The position numbers and the translations under genes were made by a program. Under the pieces are notes generated by a model. It was given only the letters and a program-made list of their open reading frames with translations. It searched no databases and was not told the origin of the DNA. Positions 1-12,040 of a stretch of 64,000 bases of DNA are shown here, in pieces. The number at the start of each line of letters is the position of its first letter. Positions within the stretch are counted from its first letter, which is position 1. The stretch covers positions 34,465,680 through 34,529,679 of the forward strand of contig NC_087071.1 of assembly GCF_963678635.1 (NCBI RefSeq). Reading direction: 5' to 3'. The DNA comes from Symsagittifera roscoffensis (Eukaryota; Xenacoelomorpha; Acoela; Convolutidae).

Positions 1-425
1 TGAAACTTCTTTGGCTTATTCAGGCCAAATTTGTTTGAAAAATAGTAAAACTAATTAATCAGGCTTCAATCTTAGGCTGTGTGTCTCATCTGTGTATTCT
101 GTGACAGCTTAAAAGGAACATATTGTAATCAACAGTTTTTAGTAATTTATTAAAACACTTTTATACTATAAATTTAAATAAACTTTACATGTATTGGTTT
201 TAGCTTCTCGGTAAAAGTTTTTCTCATCGCTTCATTTTTTGCATAAAAGTTGTTAAATGATGCCGATACGAAAACTTTCAGCTCGAATTGTGAATAATTT
301 GAAATTTTTTATGTAACTAGCCATGTCATTCATCATGAGTTCACGCACTATAAATTTGATAAAAGCAAGTCTATCGCAGTCTATTTCACAATAATTGGAT
401 TACATTGAAAATTAAAACTCGACTG

Positions 426-431
426 TTTATT
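426..431 (-). terminator. Possible polyadenylation signal AATAAA
   Basis: TTTATT on the plus strand reads AATAAA on the minus strand, about 65 bases past the stop codon of the secreted-protein gene. The position is reasonable, but in DNA this AT-rich the hexamer is common by chance. Confidence 0.3.
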
Positions 432-495
432 AATTTAAAAAAACGTCAAGGAAAAGAATAGCAAATTTTCGATATAAAGATGAATTGTTTAATCA

Positions 496-1604
496 TCAGT
501 GCCATGAGAAGAATATAAAAGAAGCCACTAAATAGAGGGAAGTTTTGACTCCCAATGTTTCCCCTGCACTTCTTTCAAACTCTGCCAGCTTGCTGAGGTA
601 TTCCGTGATATCATCTTCAAGTTCATCGCACACTTTAATGCTGTCGTCTTGCAAGTAGTTCGTTGGTGTCAGTTTTTCTGCAACTTTTTCCGGAGCAGGT
701 TGGACTGGTCGCCAATAACAAGTCTTCATGTCGTTCGTGTCAAGTTCGGTTTTCGCTGTACACTTTGAAGGAACGTTGTCTTCGAATCTATGCAAACCAT
801 ATTGATGCATTAAGCAAATCTCGCATATATCTGGTATCAGTTCCCAACATTTTCCGTCAAGGAATTTCTGTTTATCCTCTAATGACATTTCATATGCTTC
901 ATTCTCCTTGAGAATTATTTTCCTAACAATTAGCGAGTTGGCCAGGGAACCGTATTCTATTCGCTCTGGTAAGCCAATTTCAACAGCTTCGACCTTTGAA
1001 TAAGTTAGAATTTCTTTTTCAAAAAACGTTGCGCAAGATAACCAAATATCGGTGATTGGCTTTCCGTCGCGTCCAGAATAAAAGCGTGGACAAAAACTGA
1101 GTTCTTTGTTTTGCCAAAATAGCGCTGCTAAAACTTCGGAATTAAAAACTATGTCAATCCTTTCGCGAACATCCACATTTGACAGTGCAAAATATTTTGT
1201 ATTCCGTGAATCAATGAAATTTGGTACTATCAGAGGAACAAATGGCTGCCCTATAGAAATGTCGATGAAATTGTCGACAAATGATGAAATGTCAAAAATA
1301 CTGCCAGGGCTAGTGTTAAAACTGTCGAATATGCTAAGCTTCCCTTGATTGCCAGGCTTATTTGATAGGAGATTCTGAACTGATTTCGCGTCTATTTTCT
1401 GGCAATTTATAATTGAAAAAGATTCCCAATAAAACGGAATATGATCGCTCTCAGCCATTGGAATCATGTTTTCTACGCTAATCAAAGTATTTGATTCCTC
1501 TAAATCAAAATTCAATTTCTTGCATTCCTGAATTCCGTTTAATTGGAAGTTTTTGGAGAAAATTCGAAAGGTCACTTGATATAGACGCAACGTGCAGTGA
1601 TCAC
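496..1604 (-). CDS. Secreted, probably GPI-anchored protein of unknown family, exon 2 (terminal)
   Basis: I do not recognise the family. The exon is open for about 369 codons from a TTTTAG acceptor (AG at 1606-1605) to a TGA at 498-496. It joins in phase to exon 1 at 3302: a G from exon 1 plus GT from exon 2 makes a Gly codon. The joined protein is about 430 residues. It has a motif CEICLMHQYGL followed by paired cysteines, then TCYWRPV, an acidic stretch, and a C-terminus of SAGETLGVKT plus about 14 hydrophobic residues with no charged tail, which is the layout of a GPI-attachment signal. The Cys-rich, signal-peptide-bearing protein is inferred to act at the cell surface or outside. Broken relatives sit at 49.6-50.2 kb and 51.3-51.45 kb. 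No stop or frameshift is seen, so the gene may work. The function is open. Confidence 0.75.
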
Positions 1605-3301
1605 CTAAAATGATAATAGTTCAAAAAGTCTTGACTCGCGCAGTTTGAAAAGTTCTGAATGAAATATTTCTATAAGCATTAAAAAATGCATGTTCTGGTT
1701 GAATTAAGGCATTTGAAATAATGATTTATTGGTGTAAGGAAAATAAATTTTTGTTCAAATATGATTCACTATAATAAAAAATGCACTAAGTTGACGTGGG
1801 AACAATAACCCATAGATTTTAGGAAAGAAATGCAAAATTAGAATTTCGATAACAAATAAATAAATTTGTTTTCAAAGTATGCGAGCTTCAAAATTTTATA
1901 AAACTTTTAGTTTAAGAATAGAAGAGCACCAGTTTGAGCCGACACTGATGACATATGTTTAGTCAAAAATCAGAAGATAATGTTCAAAATATCCAAGAGA
2001 TCTGATTTGCTATATGCGCTACAGTTTTTTTAATCTCAACTTGAAGCTCACAGCTATAGTTTTTATCTGCCAACATTAGATTAATTTAATACTTAGCATT
2101 TTTTGCAATTTTTTGGTTTGTTTGGCCGCCCATCGGCAGTAATTATTTGTTACTGAGAAAACCTGGATGAAAAAAAAACATGATTTTATATTAAAAAATG
2201 ATTTTGCAGACAATTAATAGATAAATTATTGCTACGAATTTAGCCAAACGAATCAATCGATCAAATAATAGAGTAAAATAAGAATTTTAAAATCTGAAAT
2301 TACAGGTTTTTCTCTGGTTCAATTTTTCAGCCATGAAAAACAAAAGATAGCTCATCGGCTATATGTATAATCAAAAATTTCTCATTATTTGTTATTCAAT
2401 GGATGCAATATAATGGCGGCTCAAGGATTTTTCATTTAATACAATCTCCTGTTATAAATGCATGAAAGCTTGTAATTGCACGAAAACGTTTTACACCAAA
2501 ACTTTTCAACAATTTTTTTACGAAATCGACGTCAAACCCAAAAAAAATTTGTTTTTAGTCGTACGTTTATTTTTGTTTAGCTTTTAAAAATCTACCTTTA
2601 TTTTGTCGCAGCATACTAAAAAAGATCAGAAACATGTGGAAAAAAGTGAATCAGGTTTAAGTCTTTTTGCTCGAAACTGGTTTGTTTTGTTTCTGTTTAA
2701 TGGTTTATGAAATAATTAATTTATTATATGCCGCCTGTAAGCTAAAAGATATTTTCAAAAATTGAACGTTTTTTTTTTCATTTCTTAATTGATTTCAATA
2801 ACTGGATTTCTTGTTTTTTGGTGGTTAAAATAGCCAAAGAAATAGCCTATTGGTGGTTAAAATAGGCAAAGAAAAGTTGTCTTTATAAATTATAAAAATT
2901 GAAATAAAATTAAAATTTAAATTAGAAATAAAATTAAAGGTCATCTTTTATGCACATTTGATAATTTAGCATGAAAACCGTAAACTATCAAACCAATTTG
3001 TTTCGACATAGAGAAATTTGATTCAAAACTAAAAGCGCTTCAATAATTAATGACGCTTGATCTTTTACGAGCTATAGTTCAAGCTATAGTTCAAGCAAAA
3101 AAAATACGCCATAATTCCTTCCCACATTGTGAACTGGTCGGAACATTCTTGAATTTTTTGTTCCTAGTGGTTGATCAATTATTTGGGGAAACGAAGAGTT
3201 AAGTTTGAATTAAAAATCACGATAGAACAACATAATTGTCACCAAAACATACTATCAAAAATATGAAGAACTGTCGAAGGTGTTTAAAAATGAAACATTA
3301 C
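1605..3301 (-). other. Intron of the secreted-protein gene
   Basis: A GT-AG intron of 1697 bp, AT-rich, with no other gene seen in it. It holds one short direct repeat (2819-2873, two copies of about 24 bp with core TGGTGGTTAAAATAG). Confidence 0.6.
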
Positions 3302-3485
3302 CCAGCTTAAGGGGTTGTTCTTTAGCTTTGTGATAGAAGTCGTGAAGAAAATTATTTTTACCTGTTCGCTGAAGTTCACAGCTGGTTGCAACATCGTCAA
3401 CAACCTGACATGTTGCACCATTATTTGCGGAAATTTCTTGAAAGTTAATGATTAAAATTAAGAAGCAACAGAGCTGAAGCTTCAT
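3302..3485 (-). CDS. Signal-peptide exon (exon 1) of the secreted protein gene
   Basis: The exon begins with ATG at 3485 and codes for 61 residues plus one base. Residues 1-20 are a clear signal peptide (MKLQLCCFLILIINFQEISA), followed by cysteines at 26 and 36. It ends at a GTAATG donor (GT at 3301-3300). The phase matches exon 2 at 1604 exactly, with an intron of 1697 bp. Start choice: this is the only in-frame ATG ahead of a hydrophobic leader. An AT-rich TATTTAAG-like stretch lies about 20-30 bases upstream on the minus strand, but I would not call it a promoter on that alone. Confidence 0.7.
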
Positions 3486-4139
3486 TTTAACTCAGCAGAA
3501 AGTTCTTAAATAAAAACTAACTATTCAATCTTTTATTTTTGAGCCCCAAACTAACGTAATAAAACTTATGGTCAAAATGAATATTTAGTTGGTTTTGATG
3601 GTTTATATTATGCCCTTTTATTTTGTGTTGTCAAATTTTGTGATTTATTCTTCTGAGATAATACTTGTTCCCAATTTCGTTCTTTTGTTTCGTTCTTTTA
3701 AATAGAAATATCCAAATTAAATGTTGCCCATTTGGCTTTGATTAGTTGCGCATTTTCATGTGCGTCATCGATGGTTGAAAATACTGAAGATGAAACTAAA
3801 GCGAACTCAAAACTTGATTTAGCTATTTTGAAAAAAAAAATCTTTTTTTTAAATCCAAACAATCATATTTGATTCATTCTTTGTTTTATGCCAATCGATT
3901 CAGCACAGCCGCAATCCAACTATCATGCTCATCAATAGAATATCCAGAAATTTGATAGTTTTTTTCAATAACTTATCTGCTGCTCAAGAAACAGGCCAAA
4001 AAAGGCGCGCTCCCCCCTTAAATATAGTTAAATCGGTGCCGAAGGCGCTTTTAGAAAAATTTTGAGGTTACTGAGCCAAAAATTGATGTCGTTAAGTTTT
4101 ACCAAAAGGAAACCCTTTGGGAAAATGTGGCAACCAGTA
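3486..4139. other. AT-rich gap between the secreted-protein gene and the LINE
   Basis: No gene or repeat of note was seen. The 5' flank of the minus-strand gene is here. Base composition changes sharply near 4000-4150, where the GC-rich LINE begins. Confidence 0.5.
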
Positions 4140-4259
4140 ATGAGGGTGGGGGACCCGCCGCCCCTTTCGGCACGCTACTGCTGCTTTGTTGTTCATTGTT
4201 GTTGATTGTGGTTACGCCGAAGGGAGCTCTTAAAGGCATCTCTTTGCGAGCATCGTAGT

Positions 4260-5050
4260 TCAGTGAGGATCTTGAGACATAATGGCTAGACCCACGTCAG
4301 TTGTGCCAAAAACTACTTGTCTTGCTGCTATTGTTCCGGGATATTCCAGTAACCAGTGTTCTAGCGTTTCCGGGGCTTCGTGACATTTCGGGCAGGTGGG
4401 TATTTGGCTGGGTTCATGAGGTGCCGATAGGCTGCCAACTTCAAGCTGTAGCCAGATCTCAAGCGCTCAATCAAGGTAGCGTCTTTGCGGCTTAGAATAG
4501 CTTTTTCGTTGCGTCATGTAGACAGGTTTGCATAGGTTGCTGCCGTCCGGGCATGTTGGGGGGGGGGGAGGAGGGTCTTTGAAGGATCGTTTAATTGTAG
4601 AGATCGCACTTTTCAGAGTGATTGGTTTGGATTCGTGTGTGAGATTACATACTTCGTTGGCTACTCTGTCGGCCAGGTCATTACCTGGGATACCCATGTG
4701 GCTTGGAATCTATTGGATCTTGATCGGGCGCCTGAGGGAGTCCATAGTGAGGCTAAGATCGGAAGTCTCAGGTCCATCGCCTTCGAGAGCAGTGGCTAGG
4801 GACTGGTTGTCGGTGCAGATCAAGATGACGGTGTCGGAGTCGCAGTTGGAGTCTTCTATTCAGTTCAGCGCTGCTCCAAAAGCTTCTCATTCTTCTTCAA
4901 AGGACGAGGTGATGGCCCTGCCTTTGATGCTGGCGCTATGCAAAACTTCGGGGTCCGCAGGGCTCCCTCTCGTGACGACAAGCCCTGCACCTCAGTTCCT
5001 GGTACCTTCGGCTGCCGAACCGTCCGTGTAGATGACCAAGTCAGCACCCC
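4260..5050 (-). pseudogene. LINE copy A: RNase H and C-terminal zinc finger, broken
   Basis: Degenerate RNase H motifs are visible: VIYTDGSA, CTDNQSLA and SHMGIPGNDLADRVAN (the last His/Asp block). These would remove the RNA strand after first-strand synthesis. Past an in-frame stop comes CPKCHEAPETLEHWLLEYP, the Cys-Cys-His finger typical of the end of RNase H-bearing LINEs, with Tyr where the fourth Cys would be. A run of ten G at 4558-4567 codes for a Pro string and may be a replication slippage site. The reading frame closes at about 4260. Confidence 0.75.
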
Positions 5051-5108
5051 CGGTTGCTGATGATGCTGATAGTTTCGTCTTTTACTTCGTCACTTCTGTT
5101 CTTTCTTG

Positions 5109-6809
5109 CTAGGGTGGTGGAGACGCTCCAGCGTCTGTCGTAGTAGTTCCACGGTGGTTTCTTGATCTGTTGAAGGGGGAGCCTCTTCTGCATGTCGGCG
5201 GGGAGTTGCTCTTCAAGTCTTTTGCTCTTCTCCCTCCAGCTGTCTCTGCACAGTCTGCGGGAGGTGTTGCCTTCGAGAGCGATGCGCCGGGGTGCTGTGA
5301 AGGAAGGCTGTTGACTTTCTCTCTCGAAGCCGCGACCAGTCGTTGCGAGGTGGTCATGTAGCTCTGGACACCGGACTCGAGGCAGAGGGCTTCCAGGGGA
5401 CAGGAGGCTGTCTGTCCAGTAATGCGGCGTAGGGCTTGGTTCTGGGCTCGGTCAACTCTCTCGAGCTGAACGTTGGCCAGCCACGGCTGCCAGGCAGGAG
5501 CCGCGAAGTCTAGCACGCTACGCTGCGTCGCCAGAGAGATCTTGCAAAGGGGTTTCTTCTTCCAGTCCCACTGTGACGTGCTGAGGCAGGCGAGGATGCT
5601 GTTTCTCTTCTGGACCTTCGCTACCACTTTGTCGACGTGAGACTGGAAGGAAAAGGTTCTGCTCATGTAGATCCCGAGGAGTTTCGGGGCTGGGTCAAAC
5701 TTGAGAGAGAGAGAGGCCGTTCATGGTGACTCTCGGTATCCACTTCGCGTCGCCAGAGCCACTCGAGAAGAACTTTACAACGCTTTATCGCTCAGGATCA
5801 TCTTCTTCTATCTGCACCACTCTTCAATAGTTATGACCGCTTGCTGGCCCAGTTGGTGAGGTCGTCTGCAAAAATGGAGTTTCTGACTTCGTCGGGGAGG
5901 TTGTCGGCAATGGTGTTGATATATAACAGGAAAAAGAGGGGGGTGGAAATGGCTCCTTGAGGTACGCCGTGGATGAGCCATCTCGTTCTGCTCAGGTTCC
6001 CGTTGAGAAGAACCTTGAACTGCCTGTTCTTCAGAAAAGCGTGGATCCAGCGCACTATCTTCAACGGAACTCCGCCGCCTACCAGGGACAGGAGCAGGTC
6101 TTCCTTCCACACGCGGTCGTATGCTCTAGACAGGTTGAGGACCGCCATGACCGTCCGTCATCTTCGGCTTGCGGTCTTGAAAGCTGTCACTAATATCTTG
6201 GGTCTTTCTGAGAAGTTGGTCTTCACAGCTTTTGTTCTTCCTAAAGCCTGCTTGGGTGTGAGAGAACAGGCCACGGGCTTCAGCGAAGTGGTAGAGTCTA
6301 TGCGCTATCATACGTTCCAGGGTCTTAACCGTACAAAAGGTCAGATTGACAGGGCGGAAAGGATCGATGTCGCTAGCAGGTTTCCCCATCTTGAGCAAAG
6401 AGATGATGGTGGCGTTCCTCTAGTGTTGTGGCACTTCAGCCTCGTTGAAGCACTGGTTGAAGATAGACAGCAATTCCTCTTTCGTGACAGGCCCGAGGGA
6501 TTTGAGGAACGTCGGCGGGACATCATCAGGACCTGTGGCACCTCTGTTTCGCATTTTTTTGATGGCGCGGTTGAGGTCATCCAGATTGAAGTCGACTGCG
6601 GCGCAATCGTCGACGCTAGGGGCTTGCATCCATCTCTTTGCTTCTCTGATGCGGTCGCCTTCGGGTTTGGTGAACTCCAGTTTGCTGATCTTCGCGTAGT
6701 GGGCAGCTAAGGCGTCAGCTTTAGCGTGATTGGAGACGACGATAGTGTCACCTTTCCTCGACTCGTTGGGGGAGCAGGAGTCGGGACGGCCACTGAGCGA
6801 GCTAATCAC
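5109..6809 (-). pseudogene. LINE copy A: reverse transcriptase, broken
   Basis: Separate frames carry the RT core in order: DDVPPTFLKS (fingers), FRPVNLTFCTVKTLERMI, QAGFRKNKSCEDQ, motif A (LNLSRAYDRVW), GVPQGAISTPLFFLLYIN (motif B) and SIFADDL (motif C, the FADD active site). The first catalytic Asp of motif A is Asn (AAC codon), which would remove activity. Frame changes occur near 6400 and 6130, and again past motif C near 5800. The C-terminal thumb-like part (VLDFAAPAWQPWL, ALRRITG) is at 5109-5666. Confidence 0.82.
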
Positions 6810-8460
6810 TCTCCATGCTTTCTTGTAGCGGCTGACATCCCGACTTTTTTATGCTTGCCAGGTTTCGTCTTACCTACATGCGAGGTACCGGCCTTGATAA
6901 GGGACTCCGTGAAACGTCTTGCTCTCGTGTGGACCGATTGCTCCTTGGTCCAATTCTTTGCGTCTTCTTTTACGGCTGCGGTGAAGTCGGCCCAGTTCAC
7001 TTCTTTCGTTTTCCAGCGTGCTTGCTGCGGCGTCTGCTGGAAGGTGCTTACAGTGAAGCGAATGCTATTGAGCATGGGAAGGTGGTCTGACCTGAAGCAT
7101 TCTCCTACGCTCCACTCGGCAGGGACGAAGAAGGCGTCCGGGGTACTCTCTCGTACCGTGCCTCGGTTGACGCGAGTGGTCGAGCCGTCGTTGGCGCACA
7201 ACAGATTGTTTTCGGCCAACCACTCCTCAATGCGATCGCCTCTGCTGTCTTGGGGTTGCAGCGGGTCCCACAGTGAGTAGTGAGCGTTGATGTATCCGGC
7301 CACAAAGCAGTCCTCACTGCTCGGAAGGTTGTCGAGGACAAGGGTTTCTTCAGTTCCTGTCCCTCTGTTCGGCGGGATGTAGAGATTGCTGAGCGTAATC
7401 CACTTCTTCTTGCTCAACCTAATCTTGATCGTAGATGACTCCACGTTCCCGGTCTATTCGTTCCAGCAGCGGCGGGTCTCGAAGGCGATGTTGTCCCTGA
7501 TGTAGGTTATCAGCCCACCAGGTCGCTCGCCTGGTCGGTCCGCTCTCACAGAACTGTACCCCTTGATGCTAGGGTTCTTGTCCTTCTCTCGCAATTTGCT
7601 CTCCTGATTGAGGTCAATGTCGACGTCGAGTTCCTTCTTTTTCTCGAACAGTTCGCCGATCTTCAGTTTGATGCTGTTGGCGTTCCATTGCAGGATCCGC
7701 AGTGAGTCTTTGCTGGTGCCAGTCTTCCTTTCAGAGCGCTCCACCATGTACTCGGGTTTCGGATTCGGGTGCTGCTGGGGACAGAGCACTTGCTGCAGCT
7801 CCAGTTTTCGCCCGTCGCGAAGAGTTCCAACTGGTCACGAGTGAAACCTTGTCTAACCACAGAAACCTTGTGGAAAATTCTGTCGCAGTGGGGGCAGCCG
7901 ACTCCCGTAGCGTTCCTGGCAATGGTCTTCTTGTACTCTTTGCACGTTCGCTTGACGCTGGGTTGACTCTCCTGGGACTGGGAGAGGGTAGAGACGGCTC
8001 TACCGGCGATCGTTCTCGTTGGGGGGAAGAGAATCGACGCTGTGGGTGGGGCAGCTCCAGTCTTCTGAAGCGTAGCGGCTGAGGCTGCTGCAGGCCCGTT
8101 TCAGATGGCTGCGGGCCATGCAGCCGTCTTCACTGCAGGAGAGGCTGGGCTGGTGATTGCGGATAGGGCCGCTGCAGGCGTGGCAGACGCCCGTCATGCT
8201 TCTGGGTCTTTCGTCGAAGACCGGAAGTAGTTGATGTGTTCCCGTATCTCGACAGGCTGCTGCAGTCTTGTTTCTTGTGGCACTTCTCTGGGCATCCTTC
8301 CTTCTCGCAGGCAAGAAAGGTTTGGCCGCTTCTCAAGGTCACATTGCAGATTGAGCACCGTGTGGGGCTTTGGTTAGTCCCCAGCTCTTAGCAGCAAACA
8401 GAGGTCATGCGCTGGGACCATACCTCTCTTAGACAAAAACACGGCACAAACTGAGAGGTT
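6806..8460 (-). pseudogene. LINE copy A: zinc fingers and endonuclease, frameshifted
   Basis: Three Cys/His clusters resemble PHD-type fingers. One has CEKEGCPEKCHKKQDC, one has CHACSG followed by a CPTH end, and one has CPHCDRIFHK followed by CSKC. Next comes an endonuclease of the exonuclease-endonuclease-phosphatase fold, which nicks target DNA to prime reverse transcription: LRILQWNANS, QESKLREKD, GGLITYIRDN and SDHLPML are visible. Frameshifts separate the fingers from each other and from the endonuclease near 7770. The normally conserved Asp in the GDxNAH motif is Tyr here (AGYINAHYSLW), so the enzyme would be dead even if the frame were open. The segment ends in a frameshift at an A-run near 6855 that copy B shares. 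Confidence 0.8.
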
Positions 8461-8849
8461 CTGCCAGGTCTGCAACCTGTCGGGAACATCTTCCACTGAT
8501 GAGGAGGTTTCGTCGAGATCTGGGTCGCCTCGTAAAGGCACTCCTCTCGAACCTGTTGATGGTGTGACATGTCAGCTGATGAGTTCATAAAAGTGATATG
8601 AAAAAAGCAGCTGTTGGCAAAAACAATGAAGCAGCTGTTGAAAAAAGCGACTTGTGACAATGAAATTTTTTAAAAATCCGATGGAGCTATAATATCAAAA
8701 GTTATCTGGTTAAAAGTTACAATTATGTAGCTTTCTCTCGCTGTGGACAAATCACTAAGGTGCATAATTTTTCACTTTTTTGTCTGATTTTTTAGTGAAA
8801 GTAATGAAAACTTTGTGCACGGGTTGTTTTTTTTGGAAAATTTTTATGT

Positions 8850-9009
8850 GGCTGGAAAATTTTTATGTGGTTAAACTCTTACTGATGCTGTGAATTAAAT
8901 AAAAATTTACCTTTAATTTAATTTTTTTTGGCTGGAAAATTTTTATGTGGTTAAACTCTTACTGATGCTGTGAACTAAATAAAAATTTACCTTTAGTTTA
9001 ATTTTTTTC
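8850..9009. repeat. Two tandem copies of an 80-bp block
   Basis: GGCTGGAAAATTTTTATG starts a block at 8850 and again at 8930, with two or three differences between copies. Unit 2 of the segmental duplication has the block once (about 14140-14220), so this duplication came after the larger one. Confidence 0.85.
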
Positions 9010-11374
9010 AAATAAAATAAATAAAATTGGTTGTTTGAAAATATCCAACACAAGATGGTTTTCAAGCAAAAGCTGCAAATTATTCTTTGAGTTAAGTTTA
9101 CCTTGCGTTTCGATTTCTGTACATTGTGTTCCCTAAGCAAAAACGGCGTTTTATTCTGGCGCGGATTGTTTCCTAAAACGATTTGCAATGATCTATTTTT
9201 TAGTTTTCAAAAATTATTTCATAGAGGTAAAATACAGTTCCGTTATTTAGGGTTTTGGCTGATTCGATAGAAATTTTTGAGATAAGGTCAAGAAAAAGGA
9301 ATGGTAGAAAACGCTTTTGTGAGAAATTCAAAATTAATCTGGGGGTTTTTCCGCACAAGATATATAAGGACCTCAAGGCTGGGTGAGAATGATTGTTTTT
9401 TCGTTTGTTTGTTTGGGCACCTTGTACCGGTCCATTTTGCACCGGTCAGAAAGTAGCTGACTGCAGATACAGTCACGGTCAAGGCTCAATGTTACAATTC
9501 CTTTTTTGAGGAGCACTTTGAGGAACTTTTTAAACATTTGATTTGTAAAATCAATTTTGGGCAAAGAAGAGAAAACGGTTGCGAGTTGATGTGCAAGGAT
9601 CCCTCCTGTTATTTTCTAAATACAGGCTGTTTTACGAGCTTGATGGAGCTTATAAACATCAATTTTGATTGATATTCTCGCATATACATTCAAAATATCA
9701 ACTGCTGCCTCAATTTATAATAAAGGTAAAGCAGTAGGAATTGACTTACGTGATGACGATGGGTGAGCATGATTCATGATTAGCTGATTTTATTTTGTTA
9801 TAGTCACCTTCATGCAATTTCCGTCTATTGAAATTACTAGAAACATGACGTAGTAGTATTTTTTTCAATGAAAGAATTTCTTTATCCAGAAATTTTCATT
9901 TACAAAGTTGTATTTAAATTTTAATTAAGCAATTTCCTGAAAAAAATAAACACTAAATTTTTAAGTTCTCTGAAATTTTTGTGAAAACTGCTAGCTATGT
10001 TGTTTGTTAATAGTTTTTTTTTGTTTTTTATCATAAGTTTTATCCATGAAATAATTTTAGCTGTAGCTTTTGTCAGTAATCATGATCCAAATTTAGATGC
10101 TGATTTATGAGTATCCTTCATGATGTGCAAAAAAGATGCAAAGATTTTATAACTCAAACTGCCCAAGAACTCTACCTGAAATCTCCTATCAATTTTCTCA
10201 GTCTAAGTTATTTTTTTTCGACATATGAATTAAAAAATGATTTCTGTTTCGGTGTCAAAAAGTGAAAGCTATGTAATAAACTAGAAAGTAATAATTTTCT
10301 GATTTCGGAATACGTATATGTGGGTGCGATCTACGTATAGTATTGATGCAAAGTAATTCGATGTCAAATATTTAATTTGAAAAAGTTTGGCTGGAACTTC
10401 ATTTCGGAAATAGGCGTAATTCCACTCAAGATATGACGAGTGACTATATAGAAACAAATTACCAAATCTTTTGAAGTTTCGTTTCGATGAAAGTACTGAA
10501 GACTCGTATATAAGTCGTGATGATTTTTTTTCAGATTTTTTTTTCTAAAAACGTGTTCCACTTTTCTTAAAATTTGTTAAATTTTCGCGGTTTGACTTGA
10601 ATTTTTTTAAAGTTCCACTAACTCACAAAAAACGTAAAGATCACCAAAAACCTGATCCACTTGCAGTTTAGAAAATATATTTTAGGTTTCAGATTTTTTA
10701 GTGGAATAAAAAATATTAATTGATCCGGTTTTCTCAAATAGGGTAAATTTTATCATAAATAGTTCTAAAAATTTTAGAAAGAGCTTGAAGGCCATCTTTT
10801 GTTTTCTTTGAAGTTCAAAACTTGAATTTTTTCAGTGATAAAAAATGCCGTGTTTTTTCTGTTACTTGCGTTTATTGACTTTTTTCAACGCTGTTGGCTT
10901 CAATGTTGGGATCCCAAGTTTCCAGGATACTAAGAAAAATTATAGCTAAGCTTTTTACTTTATGTGACCCCTAACTACAAAATGGCGAGGTAAATGATCT
11001 GAACCTAACACAATAGCGAGTAATGCCATATTGATTAAATCATTGAGGAAGATAAACAATTAAAAATTACCTGTGAGGAGCAAATTTGAAGAAGTCACTT
11101 GCAAGCAAAATGAGCTCTCCTCACTTCTAATACTTTTTAACCAAATTCTTCCTGTCTGTCTGCTCCTAGCCTGCTTAACACTTTGGTGTCTCATTTGAAA
11201 AAAAATCAGTCGAAAATCAGCGTGTATGGCATCGATCGTTTGTTTTTAGTTGATAAAATTTTTATGGTGCAAAATGGACGAAATTTGGTTAATTTACAAT
11301 TGACTTCCTATCCATACCTAGAATACAAGGCGTGCATACTTCAAGACTAATTTAGTTCGTTTTGATTTTCTTTT

Positions 11375-11447
11375 CCAAATAGCAACGTTTTCCAAATAGC
11401 AACGTTCCAAATAGCAACGTTTACTAACGTTCCAAATAGCAACGTAT
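11375..11447. repeat. Short tandem repeat of CCAAATAGCAACGTT
   Basis: About four copies of a 15-base motif, some with an extra TACTAACG. Unit 2 has only one copy near 16548, so the array grew in unit 1 or shrank in unit 2. Confidence 0.8.
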
Positions 11448-12040
11448 CACTCAAATTTTTCAAGTAAAGACTCGATTGGTTACCGTTTTTCCAAGTTATC
11501 AAATCGCAGCTTGTTTTGTTGCGTACAATTTTCTTAGTTGATGTTTGTTTCCACTTTTTTATTTACAAAATGACTAGCAGTTTACAGACGACAAAAAATA
11601 TCATCAAAACGAAAAAAAATCTTTTAGCCTGGCGTCAAAAGGATTTTTTTTTGTCTTTTTCAAAAAATTTGTATTTTAGCCGCTGTTGCCCGACAAATTA
11701 TCAAAAATGATTTTGCTGTGGCTGTATTATGTATTTGTCCAACTGTTTTTTGACTATGTTGTTATTTTCAATGCTTTTATGTTTGGGCAATTTGTAATTG
11801 AGAAAGCAAATTTCAAATTTCCAAGAACTGTGGCTCTCTTTTTCTCATACTTTGGATTTGTTGAACTATGTTTTCTTCGGGTGAAGATTCAAATGACTAG
11901 CGTTTTCTAATTTTTTTTTTGATTGAATATGCTTAATCGGTTAAACACGACAATAAAACAGTCATTGAAATGGAAATTTTTTTTATCCTGGCGTCAAAAA
12001 ACAAAATAAGGAATTTCGACAATTTTGAAACAGTTTTTTT

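Larger units (their letters stand above)
4140..8600 (-). mobile_element. Decayed non-LTR retrotransposon (LINE), RNase H-bearing, copy A
   Basis: Read on the minus strand the order is: PHD-like zinc fingers (about 8450-7780), apurinic-type endonuclease (7720-6810), reverse transcriptase (6800-5110), RNase H (5050-4600) and a C-terminal zinc finger (about 4380-4330). A LINE with endonuclease, RT and RNase H in this order fits the I/R1-like superfamily; I did not resolve the clade. The coding region is split by several frameshifts and stops, so it is a fossil. Ends are approximate: the right end is set where GC-rich sequence and coding similarity stop, and I could not see target-site duplications or a poly(A) tail. 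Its GC content is far above that of the surrounding DNA. Confidence 0.85.
6637..12040. repeat. Tandem segmental duplication, unit 1
   Basis: This 5.4-kb stretch holds the 5' half of LINE copy A plus about 3.4 kb of AT-rich flank, and repeats head-to-tail as unit 2. Matching anchors run in the same order in both units, for example TATATAAGGACCTCAAGGCT at 9361 and 14571, and GTTGGGATCCCA near 10903 and 16079. By eye the two differ by about 4-5% with many small indels. The flank part (8.6-12.0 kb) shows no gene in either unit. Confidence 0.85.

Noticed and set aside
4528-8082. Several plus-strand open frames of 60-245 codons across the LINE
   Set aside because: They are antisense shadows of the GC-rich LINE coding region, where stop codons are rare in all frames.
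9361-9368. TATATAAG box conserved in both units of the segmental duplication (also at 14571)
   Set aside because: No gene follows on the plus strand in either unit; conservation is explained by the recent duplication.
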